A stretch of 64,000 nucleotides of DNA from JAGNDO01 sp963704975 (GCA_963704975.1 CAVPIK010000014.1:186001-250000), one strand, 5' to 3'. Shown: positions 48,846 through 59,211, counted from the stretch's first letter. Notes: a model not told the origin generated them from the sequence alone. Translations and numbers: made by a program.

Positions 48846-50125
48846 ATGACCCTTTCTGATTCCAACATCCAAAGCGCCTATGCCCTGGCCCAAGAGCGCT
48901 ACGCCGAACTGGGCGTGGACACGGACGCCGCCCTGGCCCGGCTGGCAGAAGTCGCCATCAGCCTGCACTGCTGGCAGGGCGACGACGTGGTCGGCTTCGA
49001 AGACCCCAACCGCCAACTGAGCGGCGGCATCATGGCCACGGGCAACTATCCCGGCAAGGCCCGCACCGCGGACGAACTGCGCCAGGATCTGGACAAGGCC
49101 TACAGCCTGATCCCCGGCACCCATCGGCTCAACCTGCACGCCATCTATCTGGAAGCCGACGGCCAAGGTGGACCGCAACGAGATCGAGCCGAAGCATTTC
49201 AGCGCCTGGATCGATTGGGCCAAGGCCAACCACCACGGCGTGGATTTCAACCCCACCTGCTTCTCCCACCCCCTGGCCGATGACGGCTTCACCCTGGCCC
49301 ATCCGCGACGCCGGCATCCGCCAATTCTGGATCGAACACTGCCAGCGCCAGCCGCGAGATCGGCGCCGCACTTTGGCCGCGAACTGGGCACGCCCTGCAG
49401 TCACCAACATCTGGGTTCCCGACGGCTACAAGGACACCCCAGCCGACCGCCTGGCCCCCCGGCAACGCCTGCGAGGACTCGCTGGACGCAGATCTTCGGC
49501 CCAGCCTCTAGACCCGCGCCACAACCTGGACGCCGTCGAGGGCAAGCTCTTCGGCATCGGCTCCGAAAGCTATGTGGTCGGCTCCCACGAGTTCTACCTG
49601 GGCTATGCGGCCGCCAACCAGACCCTGCTCTGCCTGGACGCCGGCCATTTCCACCCCACCGAGACCATCGCCGACAAGATCTCCTCGGTCCTGCTCTATG
49701 TGCCCGAACTGCTGCTCCACGTCAGCCGGGGCGTGCGCTGGGACAGCGACCACGTGGTCACCCTGACCGACGAACTGCAGGCCATCATGCAGGAGATGGT
49801 GCGGGGCGACTTCCTGGGCCGCACCCACATCGGCCTGGACTTCTTCGACGCCAGCATCAACCGGGTGGCGGCCTGGGCCATCGGCACCCGCAACGCCCTC
49901 AAGGCCCTGCAACATGGCCCTGCTCGAACCCATCGAATACCCTGCGCAAATTGGAAGTCGGATGGCAACTTCACCACCCGCCTGGCCCTGCTGGAAGAGT
50001 TGAAAAGTTTGCCCCACGCCGCGGTGTGGGACTATTATTGCCTGAGCCAGAACGTGCCCATTGGCATGGGCTTTATGGACGAAATCACAATCTACGAAAA
50101 AAACGTGCAAGCAAAGCGAGCCTGA
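48846..50125 (+). CDS. rhaA: L-rhamnose isomerase, frameshifted
   Basis: About 420 residues over five or more +1 shifts. Strong agreement with E. coli RhaA: HCWQGDDVVGFEDPNRQLSG, IMATGNYPGKARTADELR, VDFNPTCFSHPLADDGFTL, LDAGHFHPTETIADKIS, HVSRGVRWDSDHVV and IGLDFFDASINRVAAW. The metal-binding Glu/Asp/His set of the TIM barrel is therefore present. It converts L-rhamnose to L-rhamnulose in the cytoplasm. It lies between the binding protein and the aldolase; a rhamnulokinase gene is not in the window. Confidence 0.93.
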
Positions 50126-50129
50126 AACA

Positions 50130-50891
50130 ATGATCAACAACGAACTGCTCTCCCAACTGGTCGCCATGTCCCGCAGCCTGGGCGACCCGGCCAACGACTA
50201 CGTCATCCTGGGCGAAGGCAACACCTCGGCCAAGGTGGACGCGGACAGCTTCTGGGTCAAGGCCAGCGGCACGGAACTGCGCACCATCTCGGCGGATGGC
50301 TTTGTGCAGGTCAACTTTGCCAAGGCCAGGGCCATGCTCACCGGCCCGGATCTCTCCGACGACGACGTGCGCCAGGCCCTGATCGACGTCAAGATCGACC
50401 CCGCCGCCCCCGGCCATCCCTCGGTCGAAACCGTGCTCCACGCCGCCTGTCTGGACCTGGACGGCGTCAACTTTGTCGGCCACACCCACCCCACGGCCAT
50501 CAACATGCTCACCTGCTCCGTCGCCTTCGAGGACGCCTTTGCCGGTCGCCTCTTCCCCGACGAGATCGTGCTCTGCGGTCCCGCCCCGGTCCTGGTCCCC
50601 TACACGGACCCCGGCCTGCCCCTGGCCCAGGAGGTCTACCGGCGCATCCACCGCTACATCGACGAATACGGCGAGGTGCCCAAGGTCCTGCACCTGCAAA
50701 ACCACGGCCTCTTCGTCCTGGCCAAGACCGCCAAACAGGTGGAAAACACCACGGCCATGATGGTCAAAACCGCCCGCATCCTGGTCGGCACCTACGCCCT
50801 GGGCGGCCCCCACTTCATGACCCCGGCCAACGTCGCCCGCATCCACACCCGCCCCGACGAGCACTATCGCCAGAAGATCATCGGCGCGTAA
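50130..50891 (+). CDS. Class II aldolase (probable rhamnulose-1-phosphate or related aldolase)
   Basis: 253 residues, intact. LGEGNTSAKVDADSFWVKAS is the class II aldolase/adducin substrate loop, and the zinc histidines are in FVGHTHPTAINML and VLHLQNHGLFVLA. The family includes L-fuculose- and L-rhamnulose-phosphate aldolases; the operon points to rhamnulose-1-phosphate. It starts 5 bp after rhaA and closes the operon before a strong hairpin. Confidence 0.85.
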   Translation: MINNELLSQLVAMSRSLGDPANDYVILGEGNTSAKVDADSFWVKASGTELRTISADGFVQVNFAKARAMLTGPDLSDDDVRQALIDVKIDPAAPGHPSVETVLHAACLDLDGVNFVGHTHPTAINMLTCSVAFEDAFAGRLFPDEIVLCGPAPVLVPYTDPGLPLAQEVYRRIHRYIDEYGEVPKVLHLQNHGLFVLAKTAKQVENTTAMMVKTARILVGTYALGGPHFMTPANVARIHTRPDEHYRQKIIGA

Positions 50892-50939
50892 ACCGTCCTG
50901 TGCTGGGTGGGTCAAAGCATTTTTGAAAAAGAAGAAAAG

Positions 50940-50977
50940 GGTCCTGGGCAGAATCTCCATTCGTCCCAGGACCTTTT
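50940..50977 (+). terminator. Rho-independent terminator of the rhamnose operon
   Basis: GGTCCTGGG...CCCAGGACC hairpin followed by TTTTGTG, 50 bp after the aldolase stop. Confidence 0.8.
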
Positions 50978-51044
50978 GTGTTTGACGACCGGGGGGGGAC
51001 GGTGTCAACCGGCCCGCTGGAAAGATCCCCGGCCCGTCGTTACT

Positions 51045-51107
51045 CATTCCGGGAATGGGCCAAAACCGCTCACTCAACCCACAAAGAACCGGCCCTTTCC
51101 CGGAATG
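51045..51107. repeat. Family C hairpin repeat, copy 2
   Basis: CATTCCGGGAATGGGCC ... GGCCCTTTCCCGGAATG with loop AAAACCGCTCACTCAACCCA. It is the reverse orientation of the copy at 34209 (loop words match on the opposite strand). Confidence 0.75.
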
Positions 51108-51153
51108 CCCCTGCGCAAAAAAACCTCGACGCACCCCCATCCCCGATCCCCAT

Positions 51154-51182
51154 TTGAACAAATTTTCCCATACCGCTATACT
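51154..51182 (+). promoter_or_regulatory. Promoter-like block 1 (TTGAAC-17-TATACT)
   Basis: TTGAAC at 51154, spacer exactly 17 bp, TATACT at 51177. Almost the same block recurs at 51786 on the other side of the CopG-like gene, with a shared spacer (TTTCCCAT.CCGC). The rest of 50978-51371 holds only the family C repeat and a TTTTGATCAAAA palindrome near 51256. Confidence 0.6.
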
Positions 51183-51371
51183 GGTAAAGCAACTGTCTAC
51201 GCATCCTCTGGCGAAAGGTCGAACCATGCCGGTTGATTCTAGGAGCGAGGCTTTTGATCAAAAGTCGAACTTCTTCGCCCCTGGATGTTGAGAGAATACG
51301 ATCGAAACGTGGCCAAGGCGGGGTGACCTGCCGCATTGTGGCAAGACTGACGACAAGAAAGAAGGCCGACC

Positions 51372-51743
51372 ATGAGCACCCAAGTTGTGTTGACAGTCCC
51401 CGACGATCTCTATCAGCGCGTGGAAGCGGTCGCCGCCGACACCCGCCGCCGGGTGGATGAGTTGCTGATCGAGTCCATCACCCGTTCCTTTGTCGTGGCG
51501 TCGGCTGATCCTGAACGGTCAGCCATGGAAGCCAATGTGGCGGCCTATCATCGGCTGCATCCTCAGTTGGCGGCGCGCTATTTGGGGCAGGTTGTCGCCA
51601 TCCACGCTGGCAAACTGGTTGACCATGACCCGGATGCGGTGGCGCTTTTGCACCGTGTCCGCACAAACTATCCCGGCCAAGTCGTGTTGCGGCGCAAGGT
51701 GGAAGCCGTTGCCGAGCGGGAGATTCGGATTCGGCACCATTAA
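51372..51743 (+). CDS. CopG-like N-terminus with DUF5678-type domain, small regulator or antitoxin-like protein
   Basis: 123 residues, intact. Residues 1-40 (STQVVLTVPDDLYQRVEAVA) resemble a ribbon-helix-helix arm; residues 55-115 (YLGQVVAIHAGKLVDHDPDA and VRTNYPGQVVLRRKVEAV) resemble DUF5678, a short domain of unknown role often linked to toxin-antitoxin or plasmid genes. No toxin partner is beside it. It stands alone between two near-identical promoter blocks. Confidence 0.75.
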   Translation: MSTQVVLTVPDDLYQRVEAVAADTRRRVDELLIESITRSFVVASADPERSAMEANVAAYHRLHPQLAARYLGQVVAIHAGKLVDHDPDAVALLHRVRTNYPGQVVLRRKVEAVAEREIRIRHH

Positions 51744-51785
51744 TCACCTCGTCGTTACCCCAAGATCTCGCTTTCCACGCCTCAC

Positions 51786-51814
51786 TTGAACAATTTTTCC
51801 CATGCCGCTATACT
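51786..51814 (+). promoter_or_regulatory. Promoter-like block 2, upstream of the Kelch/PKD gene
   Basis: TTGAAC at 51786, 17-bp spacer, TATACT at 51809. It matches block 1 in both hexamers and most of the spacer. About 250 bp of AT-richer sequence (51815-52064) without a convincing ORF then leads to the GGGAGGAG site and ATG of the Kelch/PKD gene, a long untranslated leader if this promoter is used. Confidence 0.6.
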
Positions 51815-52064
51815 GATAGATGAGGTGTCTGCCAAACCCTGGCGCGGACCCCAGGACCTCGCAGGATCGGACGTGATGAACGTCTACACCTCGAAAGTAT
51901 CCCTAACTCGTAAATGTGCCGGCTTGCATTTTGATGATTTCTTCCCCTCTCCGATCAATTACTTTTCATCAGGCATATCTCATTTCAGTAAACCATGCGA
52001 CGACTTTGAAAAGGATTTTCCAGCTAATTTTTTCGATCCACACATGAAACGGGAGGAGCCCCCT

Positions 52065-55000
52065 ATGAAGAGCCTCTTAAAAACACAACTGCTCATCATA
52101 ACTACGATCCTGCTGATGGCATTTGCCCCTGAGCTTAATGCGGTTGCCCCGAACAATCGATTACTGAATTCTCCACAATCCTTCAGCGCATTTCAATCCG
52201 AAACCTACAACCAATTCACAGGCAGTCGCTCAACAGCCGTCTTTGAGTATACAGGCTCAATGAGCCGCCTGATCCAGGCATACAGCCACCATTCTTCAGG
52301 ATGGCCGCGTCCTAATAGCTGGTGGTTGGGATAATAACGTGCTTGCAACTGCGGAAATATATGACCCTGCAACCAGGAAATTTATTGGAACTGGAAGATG
52401 TCTTATCCCACGATACTATCACACAGCCACATTACTGCAAGACGGGGATGTCTTGATTGTGGGTGGTTACTACAATAGTGGTAGTACTTCAAATATTCTG
52501 GCATCTGCTGAATTATTTAATCCATTGACTGGTAGTTTTAGTGAAGTAGGCAACCTAAAAACGGCAGGATATTGCATACGGCAACACTCTTGCAGAGTGG
52601 AGAGGTGTTGATTGTTGGTGGCAAGACCCAAAATGGTGTGACTGCTTCCGTTCAGATTTTATGATCCGCAAACACATTCATTTTCGACCATCAGCAGCAT
52701 CGCTCAACTTCGCTATGAGCACTCGGCCACTATGCTAGATGATGGGAGCATCATAATACTTGGTGGGTGGTGGGATTCCTCAACATTTGCCACTGCCGTT
52801 GAGATAAATCCAACAACGCTTCTATGGAGTCGGACAACAGACCTGCCGCAAGGGAGAATTAGGCATACAAGTACATTGCTTTCAGATGGTCAAGTCCTGA
52901 TTGCAGGGGGATACGGTTACCAGGGTGGTTGGACCTGGCTAGACGATGCATGGAGATACAATCCGAGTACTGGGATGTTCACTGCTTTGGCACCAATGTT
53001 GAGCGCCCGTGCAAAGTATACGTCTGTCAAGTTGCAGGATGGACGAGTGTTGGTTTCCGGTGGCACAAAGTCGAACACCGAATTCCTCGCGGCTGCCGAG
53101 CTATTTGATCCACTGTCAAGGCAATTTGTTGCGACTGAGGACATGCATTTGGCCCGATCTTGGCATACATCAACTTTGCTTGATGATGGTCAAGTCCTGA
53201 TTGTTGGTGGTCAACTCAATGAAACCCAGAATTCCGCCACAGTGGAACTGGGCAACTTCCTGCCAGCAAACACGATGACAGGAACATTGGTTTTGCCAAG
53301 TGGCTGGTACACCTCTACTCATGTGCCAATCAGTATTACGGTAGATAGCCTCGCAGCATCGATTTCAGACATCTCCTTAAGTAATGACGGTGTAAACTAT
53401 GGGGAATGGTTTGCTGTGGCAAATGAAATTCCGCTAGAAACAGCGTGGAGTGTGCAGACTGATGGTATAGGCAAAAACATTTATCTGCGCCTGCGAGACA
53501 CCAACGGACGGATTCTACCGGTAGTTGATGGAACAGTAGATGTTGATTCCAATGCACCTAGCACGACGATCACTGCATTGCCCGCCTTGTCACCCCGTGA
53601 GATTCCAATAAGCTGGCTTGCAATTGATAACTTATCTGGAGTGTATGCGTACGATGTCGAGTATCGGGTTAATGACGGAGCGTGGACGAATCTGTTGTCC
53701 CGCTCAACGCAAACTTCTACGTTGTTCACAGGAGATTATGGCAGTAGATATGATTTTCGTGCACGGGCGATCGACAGTGCGGGCAATATTGAAGACTGGG
53801 CACCGAGTGGGGCTACTGCTACTCTGGTATTTACGCTTGCGAATCCGTCATTTACAGCCAAGTCTCGTTCTGGCCCAAATCCCTTGAGTGTACAATTTCA
53901 AAACACGAGTACAGGCGATTTTATTGTCAGTTTGTGGGACTTTGGGGATGGCTTTGGAAGCTCCGAACAAAGTCCGACACATATCTATGCCAACTCTGGA
54001 GTTTACACTGTAGCACTAGAAGTTACAGATTTCGAGACAAGTCGATCCATAAGCCAGACGGACTTCATTGAGGTACTTGAGAAAACCTCGGCTCAGTTTG
54101 AAGCCGAACCAGTTTCGGGCATGTTTCCATTGACAGTTGGTTTTCGTAATCTTTCGACAGGCGACTATTCGACAATACTTTGGAACTTTGGCGATGGAAT
54201 ACAGAGCGGTAGTGATAACCCGTTTCATATCTATCAGTATCCCGGCAACTACACAGTATCTCTCAAGGCCAATGGACTTGGCGGGCTAGATATCATTACT
54301 AAGACTGCATACATCAATGTCTTTGAGCCAGTCGTAGCCAATTTTTCTACTGATGGAGCAGTAGGTGTCGCACCCCATACGGTATCTTTTACAAATCTGT
54401 CTGCTGGTTCGTTTGATACCGTCAATTGGGACTTTGGTGACAGTTCGCAGAGTTCCCAAAACAATCCAAGCCATACTTACCTTAATCCTGGTGTTTACAC
54501 CGTAACTCTGACCGCAACAGGCGGTGGCGGAACCGATTCCGCTGTTCAGCCGAATGCCGTTTCTGTCTATAGTCCGGTAGTTGTAGATTCTGCCAGTCCC
54601 ACTGCTGGAATTGCTCCGCTGGGGGTTCAGTTTCAGAACTTAGCGACTGGAGACTATGATTCCTTAGTGTGGAATTTTGGCAATGGCGTCCAAAGCAATC
54701 AGGTGGCTCCGCTGGTAAATTATGTTCAGTCTGGAGTATATACCGTCTCTCTACGTGCTACGGGCTTGGGAGGGTCAAGTGTAATCACAAAATCTGACTT
54801 CATTCGTGTCTATGAGCCAGTGATTGCTAGTTTTGATGTTTCACCTACAATCGGAATTGCACCACTTTCTGTGAGTTTTACCAACACTTCGACTGGGGAC
54901 TATAGGTTCTCCCGTTGGGACTATGGGGATGGTTTTCAAACCACGCTTGCAAACCCGTCTCATGTCTATAGTCAAGGCGGTGTCTACACCGTAACATTGC

Positions 55001-55593
55001 AGGTGTACGGAGATGGTCGAGTAAGCACGATAACTAAAACCAACCTGATCACTGCTTATAGCAAAGTTGTTGCAGATTTTACATCGGATAAACAGTCAGG
55101 CGGTGCTCCACTAACTGTTGCGTTCACAAATCGGTCAAAAGGAGATTTTGATTCTGCAATGTGGGATTTTGGAGATGGAACCCAAAGCTCACAGTTGAAT
55201 CCTCAACATACTTATGACGCTATTGGTTCATACACCGTCACTTTATCGGTGATTGGCAATGGTGGGGAGGATATGTCGAGTTATCCGAACTACATCAACG
55301 TATTTGAAAGGGTGTATGCTGGTTTCTCTGCTTCTCCAACCCAAGGAACAGCCCCTCTCTACGTCATGTTTTTAAATGAATCTTTAGGTTCATATGATTC
55401 ACTTTTATGGGATTTTGGAGATGGCTATTTCAGTACCCTTCCAAACCCTACGCATGCCTACACTCATGGGGGCAAGTTTACCGTCAGTCTTACTGCGTCA
55501 GGTCCTGGCGGCGAGGACATAGGAATTCGTGAAAACTATGTACAAGTGACAGGAGATTTGTTTTTACCTATGGTCGTCGGTAATAGACCCTAG
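52065..55593 (+). CDS. Secreted Kelch-propeller / PKD-repeat protein, frameshifted near its N-terminus
   Basis: About 1,170 residues. Signal peptide (LLIITTILLMAFAPELNA), then seven Kelch-like motifs of the form DGxVLIxGG (for example LQDGDVLIVGGYYNS, DGQVLIAGGYGYQ), consistent with a full propeller. An Ig/fibronectin-like pair follows, then seven PKD domains with W(D/N)FGDG and YTV(S/T)L signatures. It ends in DLFLPMVVGNRP. Three or more +1 shifts fall between 52300 and 52665. Base composition is clearly lower in GC than the flanks, so transfer is likely. Probable surface adhesion or glycan-binding role; no enzyme motif seen. Confidence 0.85.
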
Positions 55594-55639
55594 TTTTAAC
55601 TTGCAAACTGAAGCAACCGTGGCTTCAACACGGGCGGAG

Positions 55640-55800
55640 CCACGAGCATCTCAAAAGGTGCATACTGACCAACCTCTACAACCAGCGGCCCACCTGGCTC
55701 AGCCTGGTGCATGACAAGCTGGACCAAGCCGTCTTCACAGCGTATGGCTGGGCGCATGATCTGAGCGATGGAGATCCTGGAGCGGTTGTTTGCGTTTGAA
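55640..55800 (+). pseudogene. 3' stub 1 of a large (PglX/type IIG-like) DNA methyltransferase
   Basis: From 55665 it reads LTNLYNQRPTWLSLVHDKLD then QAVFTAYGWAHDLSD, the conserved C-terminal end of big class I DNA methyltransferases, before losing frame. No catalytic NPPY-bearing part is present. Three further stubs lie at 58327, 59044 and 60186. The rest of 55594-55874 holds nothing else recognisable. Confidence 0.75.
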
Positions 55801-55874
55801 TTCCGGGCATTCCTTGCGTCACCCACCCCAGTCCACAAAAATCATCCTTAGTAGCTAACCAGCGATTTTTAAAA

Positions 55875-56729
55875 ATGCAACCAAAAGTGCAACATTATGT
55901 ACCTCAAGTTTATTTGCGAAATTTCGCCATTAAGCGAAAAAAGGGATACTTTGTTTGTTGCTTTGATAAGGCGACTCACAAAATATTCAAGTCGAATATA
56001 AAGAATATTGCCAGCCAGACCGGTTTCTATAATTTTACGGAAGACAATGGCGAGACCGCATCGATCGAAATTTTTTTCAATGATGCAGAGGCACAAATGA
56101 AGTTTGCAATACAAGCACTAAACAAAAGCCCAACTGCATCTACGTTTATTAAAAAATCGCCCAGCAATTGACCATTGTTTTGCCTTGCAGGAAGAAGGAT
56201 CCCCTGTTTTTCGTAATGTGCATGACGACACAATTCGACTCCTAAATCAACGCCTTAATCCAGACGAGCTTGAATTTTCAAGTCCAACAGAGAACGACTT
56301 AAAGGAATTTCAAGCTCGCTATTTTTGAGAATACGACTAAATTCTTGACTAACGCTCTACTAGAAATGAAATGGGCTCTAGTCTCAAATGGGACGGATTT
56401 ACGGTTTTGACTTCCGATAATCCAATTGTCTCGTAATCCACACGATTCGGAACTCGTTAGGAATCTTAGGCTTGCAGAGTCCTGGTATTCAACTACACAT
56501 TCCTATTTCTCCTACTTTGGCGGTAATAATTTGTGACCCAGTTGGGTCGGCAAATTTGGCTCTGGAATTGCCACATGCGTTCCAAATGTTCTTTCACTAA
56601 TAGGGGCAAGTCAATTACTCTCGGCAATCTCTGTTTTCACCAAATGACAATTACTCCTTGGCACGTGAAATGATTCGTAAAGACACATGGCTTTCAAATC
56701 CAAATCGTCCAGTAGCGTTAGGGGGTTAA
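55875..56729 (+). CDS. DUF4238 domain protein, frameshifted
   Basis: About 280 residues if rejoined over at least four shifts. The start QPKVQHYVPQVYLRNFAIKR is the diagnostic DUF4238 N-terminus; later blocks LTSDNPIVS, GIQLHIPISPTLAVIICDP and SLAREMIRKDTWLSNPNRPV fit the family. DUF4238 proteins of about 280-300 residues are common in accessory and defence regions, with unknown activity. Low GC like its neighbours. It could be a true pseudogene, but the shifts follow the same +1 pattern as elsewhere. Confidence 0.75.
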
Positions 56730-56770
56730 TAAGTGCCAGCGACTCCAAACTAGACCATTTTATTCAAGAA

Positions 56771-56806
56771 ACGACCCAGACCCCATCACCGGGCCTGGGT
56801 CGTTCT
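56771..56806. terminator. Family D hairpin (ACGACCCAG...CTGGGTCGT), copy 1
   Basis: ACGACCCAGACCCCATCACCGG... closes to CCTGGGTCGTTC. The loop CCCCATCACCGGG is conserved in copies at 61081 and 62247. It lies 40 bp after the DUF4238 stop, so a terminator role fits. Confidence 0.7.
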
Positions 56807-57003
56807 TTGTGCCGGAGTCACCGAAATCCCCAGCATTTCACGAGGTTTGGCGGCGGGAAGAGGCTATGTTCGGCTAGCTTGGGCCGACACATGCCGTGAG
56901 ACGTTGACCTCTGCGCCCAACCTACGCCCCATTCTCCGCACACCTGTGCTATAATCATCCCGTCCATCAAGTGATTATCAGCGACAGGTAGCGAGCGGAA
57001 ACC

Positions 57004-57805
57004 ATGAAACCATTTCTCAAATGGGCAGGCAATAAATTTCAGATTGTGCAGCGGATTATCGAGGTTCTGCCCGCCGGTAATCGTTTGATTGAACCCTTTG
57101 TGGGATCGGGTGCTCTTTTCCTCAACACTGACTTTCCTCGGTATCTCTTGGCCGATGCCAACCCGGATTTGATCAATCTGTACGGACATCTGCAAACCGA
57201 AGGCCCTGAGTTTATTGAGTATTGCCGAACCTTCTTTGTGCCTGAAAACAACGATAGTGACCGCTATTATGATTTTCGCACCGAGTTCAACGCTACCGAA
57301 GACTCCCGCCTCAAATCGGCCCTCTTTCTCTACATGAACAAACATTGTTACAACGGCCTCTGTCGCTACAATGCCAGCGGCGGGTTCAACGTGCCGTTCG
57401 GTCGGTACAAGCGTCCCTATTTTCCCGAAGTTGAGATGAACTTCTTCGCCGAAAAGGCCCAGACAGCCCAATTTGTTCAGGCTGATTTTGTTGAAACTAT
57501 GAGCCAGGCAGTTTCTGGCGATGTTGTATACTGCGATCCGCCCTATGTGCCCCTATCTGCAACTGCAAATTTCACCAGTTATAGTGCGGGCAGCTTTGGC
57601 GCAGATGAACAAGCGTGAAGTTGCCCGACAAGCGGAAAAGCTAGCGGCTCAGGGCATCACCGTGGTGATCTCGAACCACGACACAGAGTTTGTGCGCGCA
57701 GAGTATGCCCAGGCCACAATCTTCGATTTTGATGTGCAGCGATACATTAGCCGTAATGGCAACAACCGAGGCAAAGCGGCAGAGGTTTTGGCTGTTTTTG
57801 CCTGA
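57004..57805 (+). CDS. Dam-type DNA adenine methyltransferase, frameshifted
   Basis: About 266 residues over one +1 shift near 57590. SAM motif FLKWAGNK at residues 4-11, PFVGSGALFLN, and the catalytic DPPY in VVYCDPPYVPLS identify the D12/Dam class (N6-adenine, GATC-like targets). The C-terminal motif ITVVISNHDTEFVRAEYAQA is also typical. It is 34 bp before a PD-(D/E)XK nuclease gene, so the pair is probably a type II restriction-modification system. Confidence 0.88.
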
Positions 57806-57838
57806 TTGACATTCTCTTCAGGAGAAAGGCGCAGGTTA

Positions 57839-58327
57839 ATGGCTCGCAAACAGGGCGGTCTGGCCAATAGTTCTGGCAACACGTTGGAACGCACAATTAT
57901 TGCTACGCTTCAAAGCAAAGGCTTTGAGGTTGAAATGTATCGCAAGTGGGAAGCGAACCCACAAGCATACGGCAAAGAACTCCTCTTGAAGCATGTCCCC
58001 TACGAAACCATCTACGGTCACCACGGCAACACTGAATTCTTGATTTTGTCCGAAGCGTATGGCCTCGAAATCCGAGTCGAATGCAAATGGCAACAATCCC
58101 CCGGCAGTGTGGACGAGAAGTTCCCCTACCTCTACCTCAACTGCGTCGAAAAGATGCCGGAATCGACCATTTTTGTGATCGTTGATGGGGGTGGCGCAAA
58201 AGCCGGGGCGGTAGAATGGCTATACAGAGCGGCAGAGTCGAATCAGTATACGGTTGAACCGACCAAAGACATTCGAGTAATGAGCCTGAGTGATTTTCTG
58301 GTTTGGGCCAACCGAACATTGAGATGA
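57839..58327 (+). CDS. PD-(D/E)XK nuclease, probable restriction partner of the Dam-type methylase
   Basis: 162 residues from the ATG at 57839 (a TTG at 57806 is possible). GNTEFLILSEAYGLEIRVECKW shows the E...ExK core, followed by SVDEKFPYLYLNC and the hydrophobic strand TIFVIVDGGGAKAGAVEW. The set matches a PD-(D/E)XK family often found beside Dam-type methylases. The stop codon TGA coincides with the first bases of methyltransferase stub 2. Confidence 0.85.
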   Translation: MARKQGGLANSSGNTLERTIIATLQSKGFEVEMYRKWEANPQAYGKELLLKHVPYETIYGHHGNTEFLILSEAYGLEIRVECKWQQSPGSVDEKFPYLYLNCVEKMPESTIFVIVDGGGAKAGAVEWLYRAAESNQYTVEPTKDIRVMSLSDFLVWANRTLR

Positions 58328-58446
58328 AGCTGGACAAAGCCGTCTTCACCGCCTACGGCTGGCCCCATGATCTCAGCGACGAGGAGATCCTGGAGCGTCT
58401 GCTGGCGCTGAATTTGGGGCGGGGTGGGGGCATAGATACCGCATAG
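58327..58446 (+). pseudogene. 3' stub 2 of a large DNA methyltransferase
   Basis: Reads KLDKAVFTAYGWPHDLSDEE then ILERLLALNLGRG, beginning exactly at the nuclease stop codon. It is about 88% identical by eye to stub 3 over 100 bp. No upstream methyltransferase sequence is present. Confidence 0.75.
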
Positions 58447-58467
58447 CTCGGAACAAAAAACGTCGAT

Positions 58468-58773
58468 GTGTTTGCGAAAGTGTACAAACGTATGTACAAT
58501 GAGCGTGTGAACTACCAGTGGGATTTCGACAAGGCCAAAGGTAACATACGGAAGCACGGTATCCGGTTTGCCGATGCAGTGGCTGTGTTTGAAGATGAAC
58601 TGGCCCTGACCCTTCCTGACCCACGATTTGAAGAGGATCGGTCCATCACCATTGGCATGGATTTTCTGGGGCGTCTATTGGTAGTCGTGTACACATGGCG
58701 GGCGGATGAGATTCGGATCATCTCTGCTCGAAAGGCAACACCACGGGAGCGAAGGGAGTATTTGGGCAAATGA
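58468..58773 (+). CDS. brnT: BrnT-family toxin
   Basis: Up to 101 residues; the true start may be the GTG near 58507 since VNYQWDFDKAKGNIRKHGI is where the family begins. FADAVAVFEDELALTLPDP and the C-terminal IRIISARKATPRERREY match BrnT ribonuclease toxins (RelE-like fold). It overlaps the antitoxin gene by 4 bp (ATGA). Confidence 0.9.
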   Translation: MFAKVYKRMYNERVNYQWDFDKAKGNIRKHGIRFADAVAVFEDELALTLPDPRFEEDRSITIGMDFLGRLLVVVYTWRADEIRIISARKATPRERREYLGK

Positions 58774-59075
58774 CAGAGACCATGCAACAAGAATACGACT
58801 TCAGCGGCGCAAAACGAGGGGCTGTGGTACCCACAGCGGGCAAGACACGCATCACCATCCGCGTGGACGATGACGTGCTGGCCTGGTTCCGCGCCCAGGT
58901 GGAGTCCGCGGGCGGCGGCAATTACCAGACGTTGATCAACCAGGCCCTCCGGGCGTTCATGGCCAGTCAATATGAACCCCTGGAAGTCACCTTGCGCCGG
59001 GTCATCCGCGAGGAGATGGCGGAGTGGACGACAGAGGACGACCCAGCGCCCCACCTGGCTCAGCCTGGCGCATGA
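58770..59075 (+). CDS. brnA: BrnA-family antitoxin
   Basis: 101 residues. KTRITIRVDDDVLAWFRAQV and YQTLINQALRAFM are the ribbon-helix-helix of BrnA, which binds BrnT and the operator. The natural tail ends near LRRVIREEMAEW; the last 15 residues (DDPAPHLAQPGA) are read out of frame from methyltransferase stub 3, so the stop codon is supplied by the stub. Confidence 0.9.
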   Translation: MTETMQQEYDFSGAKRGAVVPTAGKTRITIRVDDDVLAWFRAQVESAGGGNYQTLINQALRAFMASQYEPLEVTLRRVIREEMAEWTTEDDPAPHLAQPGA

Positions 59076-59181
59076 CAAGCTGGACAAAGCCGTCTTCACC
59101 GCCTATGGGTGGCCCCATGATCTCAGCGACGACGAGATCTTGGAACGGTTATTGGCGTTGAACTTGGGCCGGAGTGACTGA
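59044..59181 (+). pseudogene. 3' stub 3 of a large DNA methyltransferase
   Basis: Frame reads QRPTWLSLAHDKLDKAVFTA, YGWPHDLSDDEILERLLALN, LGRSD, stop. It is the most complete stub and overlaps the end of brnA in a different frame. Confidence 0.75.
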
Positions 59182-59211
59182 ACTGTGTCGAATCAAGACC
59201 TTACTGTTGGT

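Noticed and set aside
50085..51227. 380-codon minus-strand open frame
   Set aside because: Antisense to the class II aldolase and terminator region with shadow-type composition.
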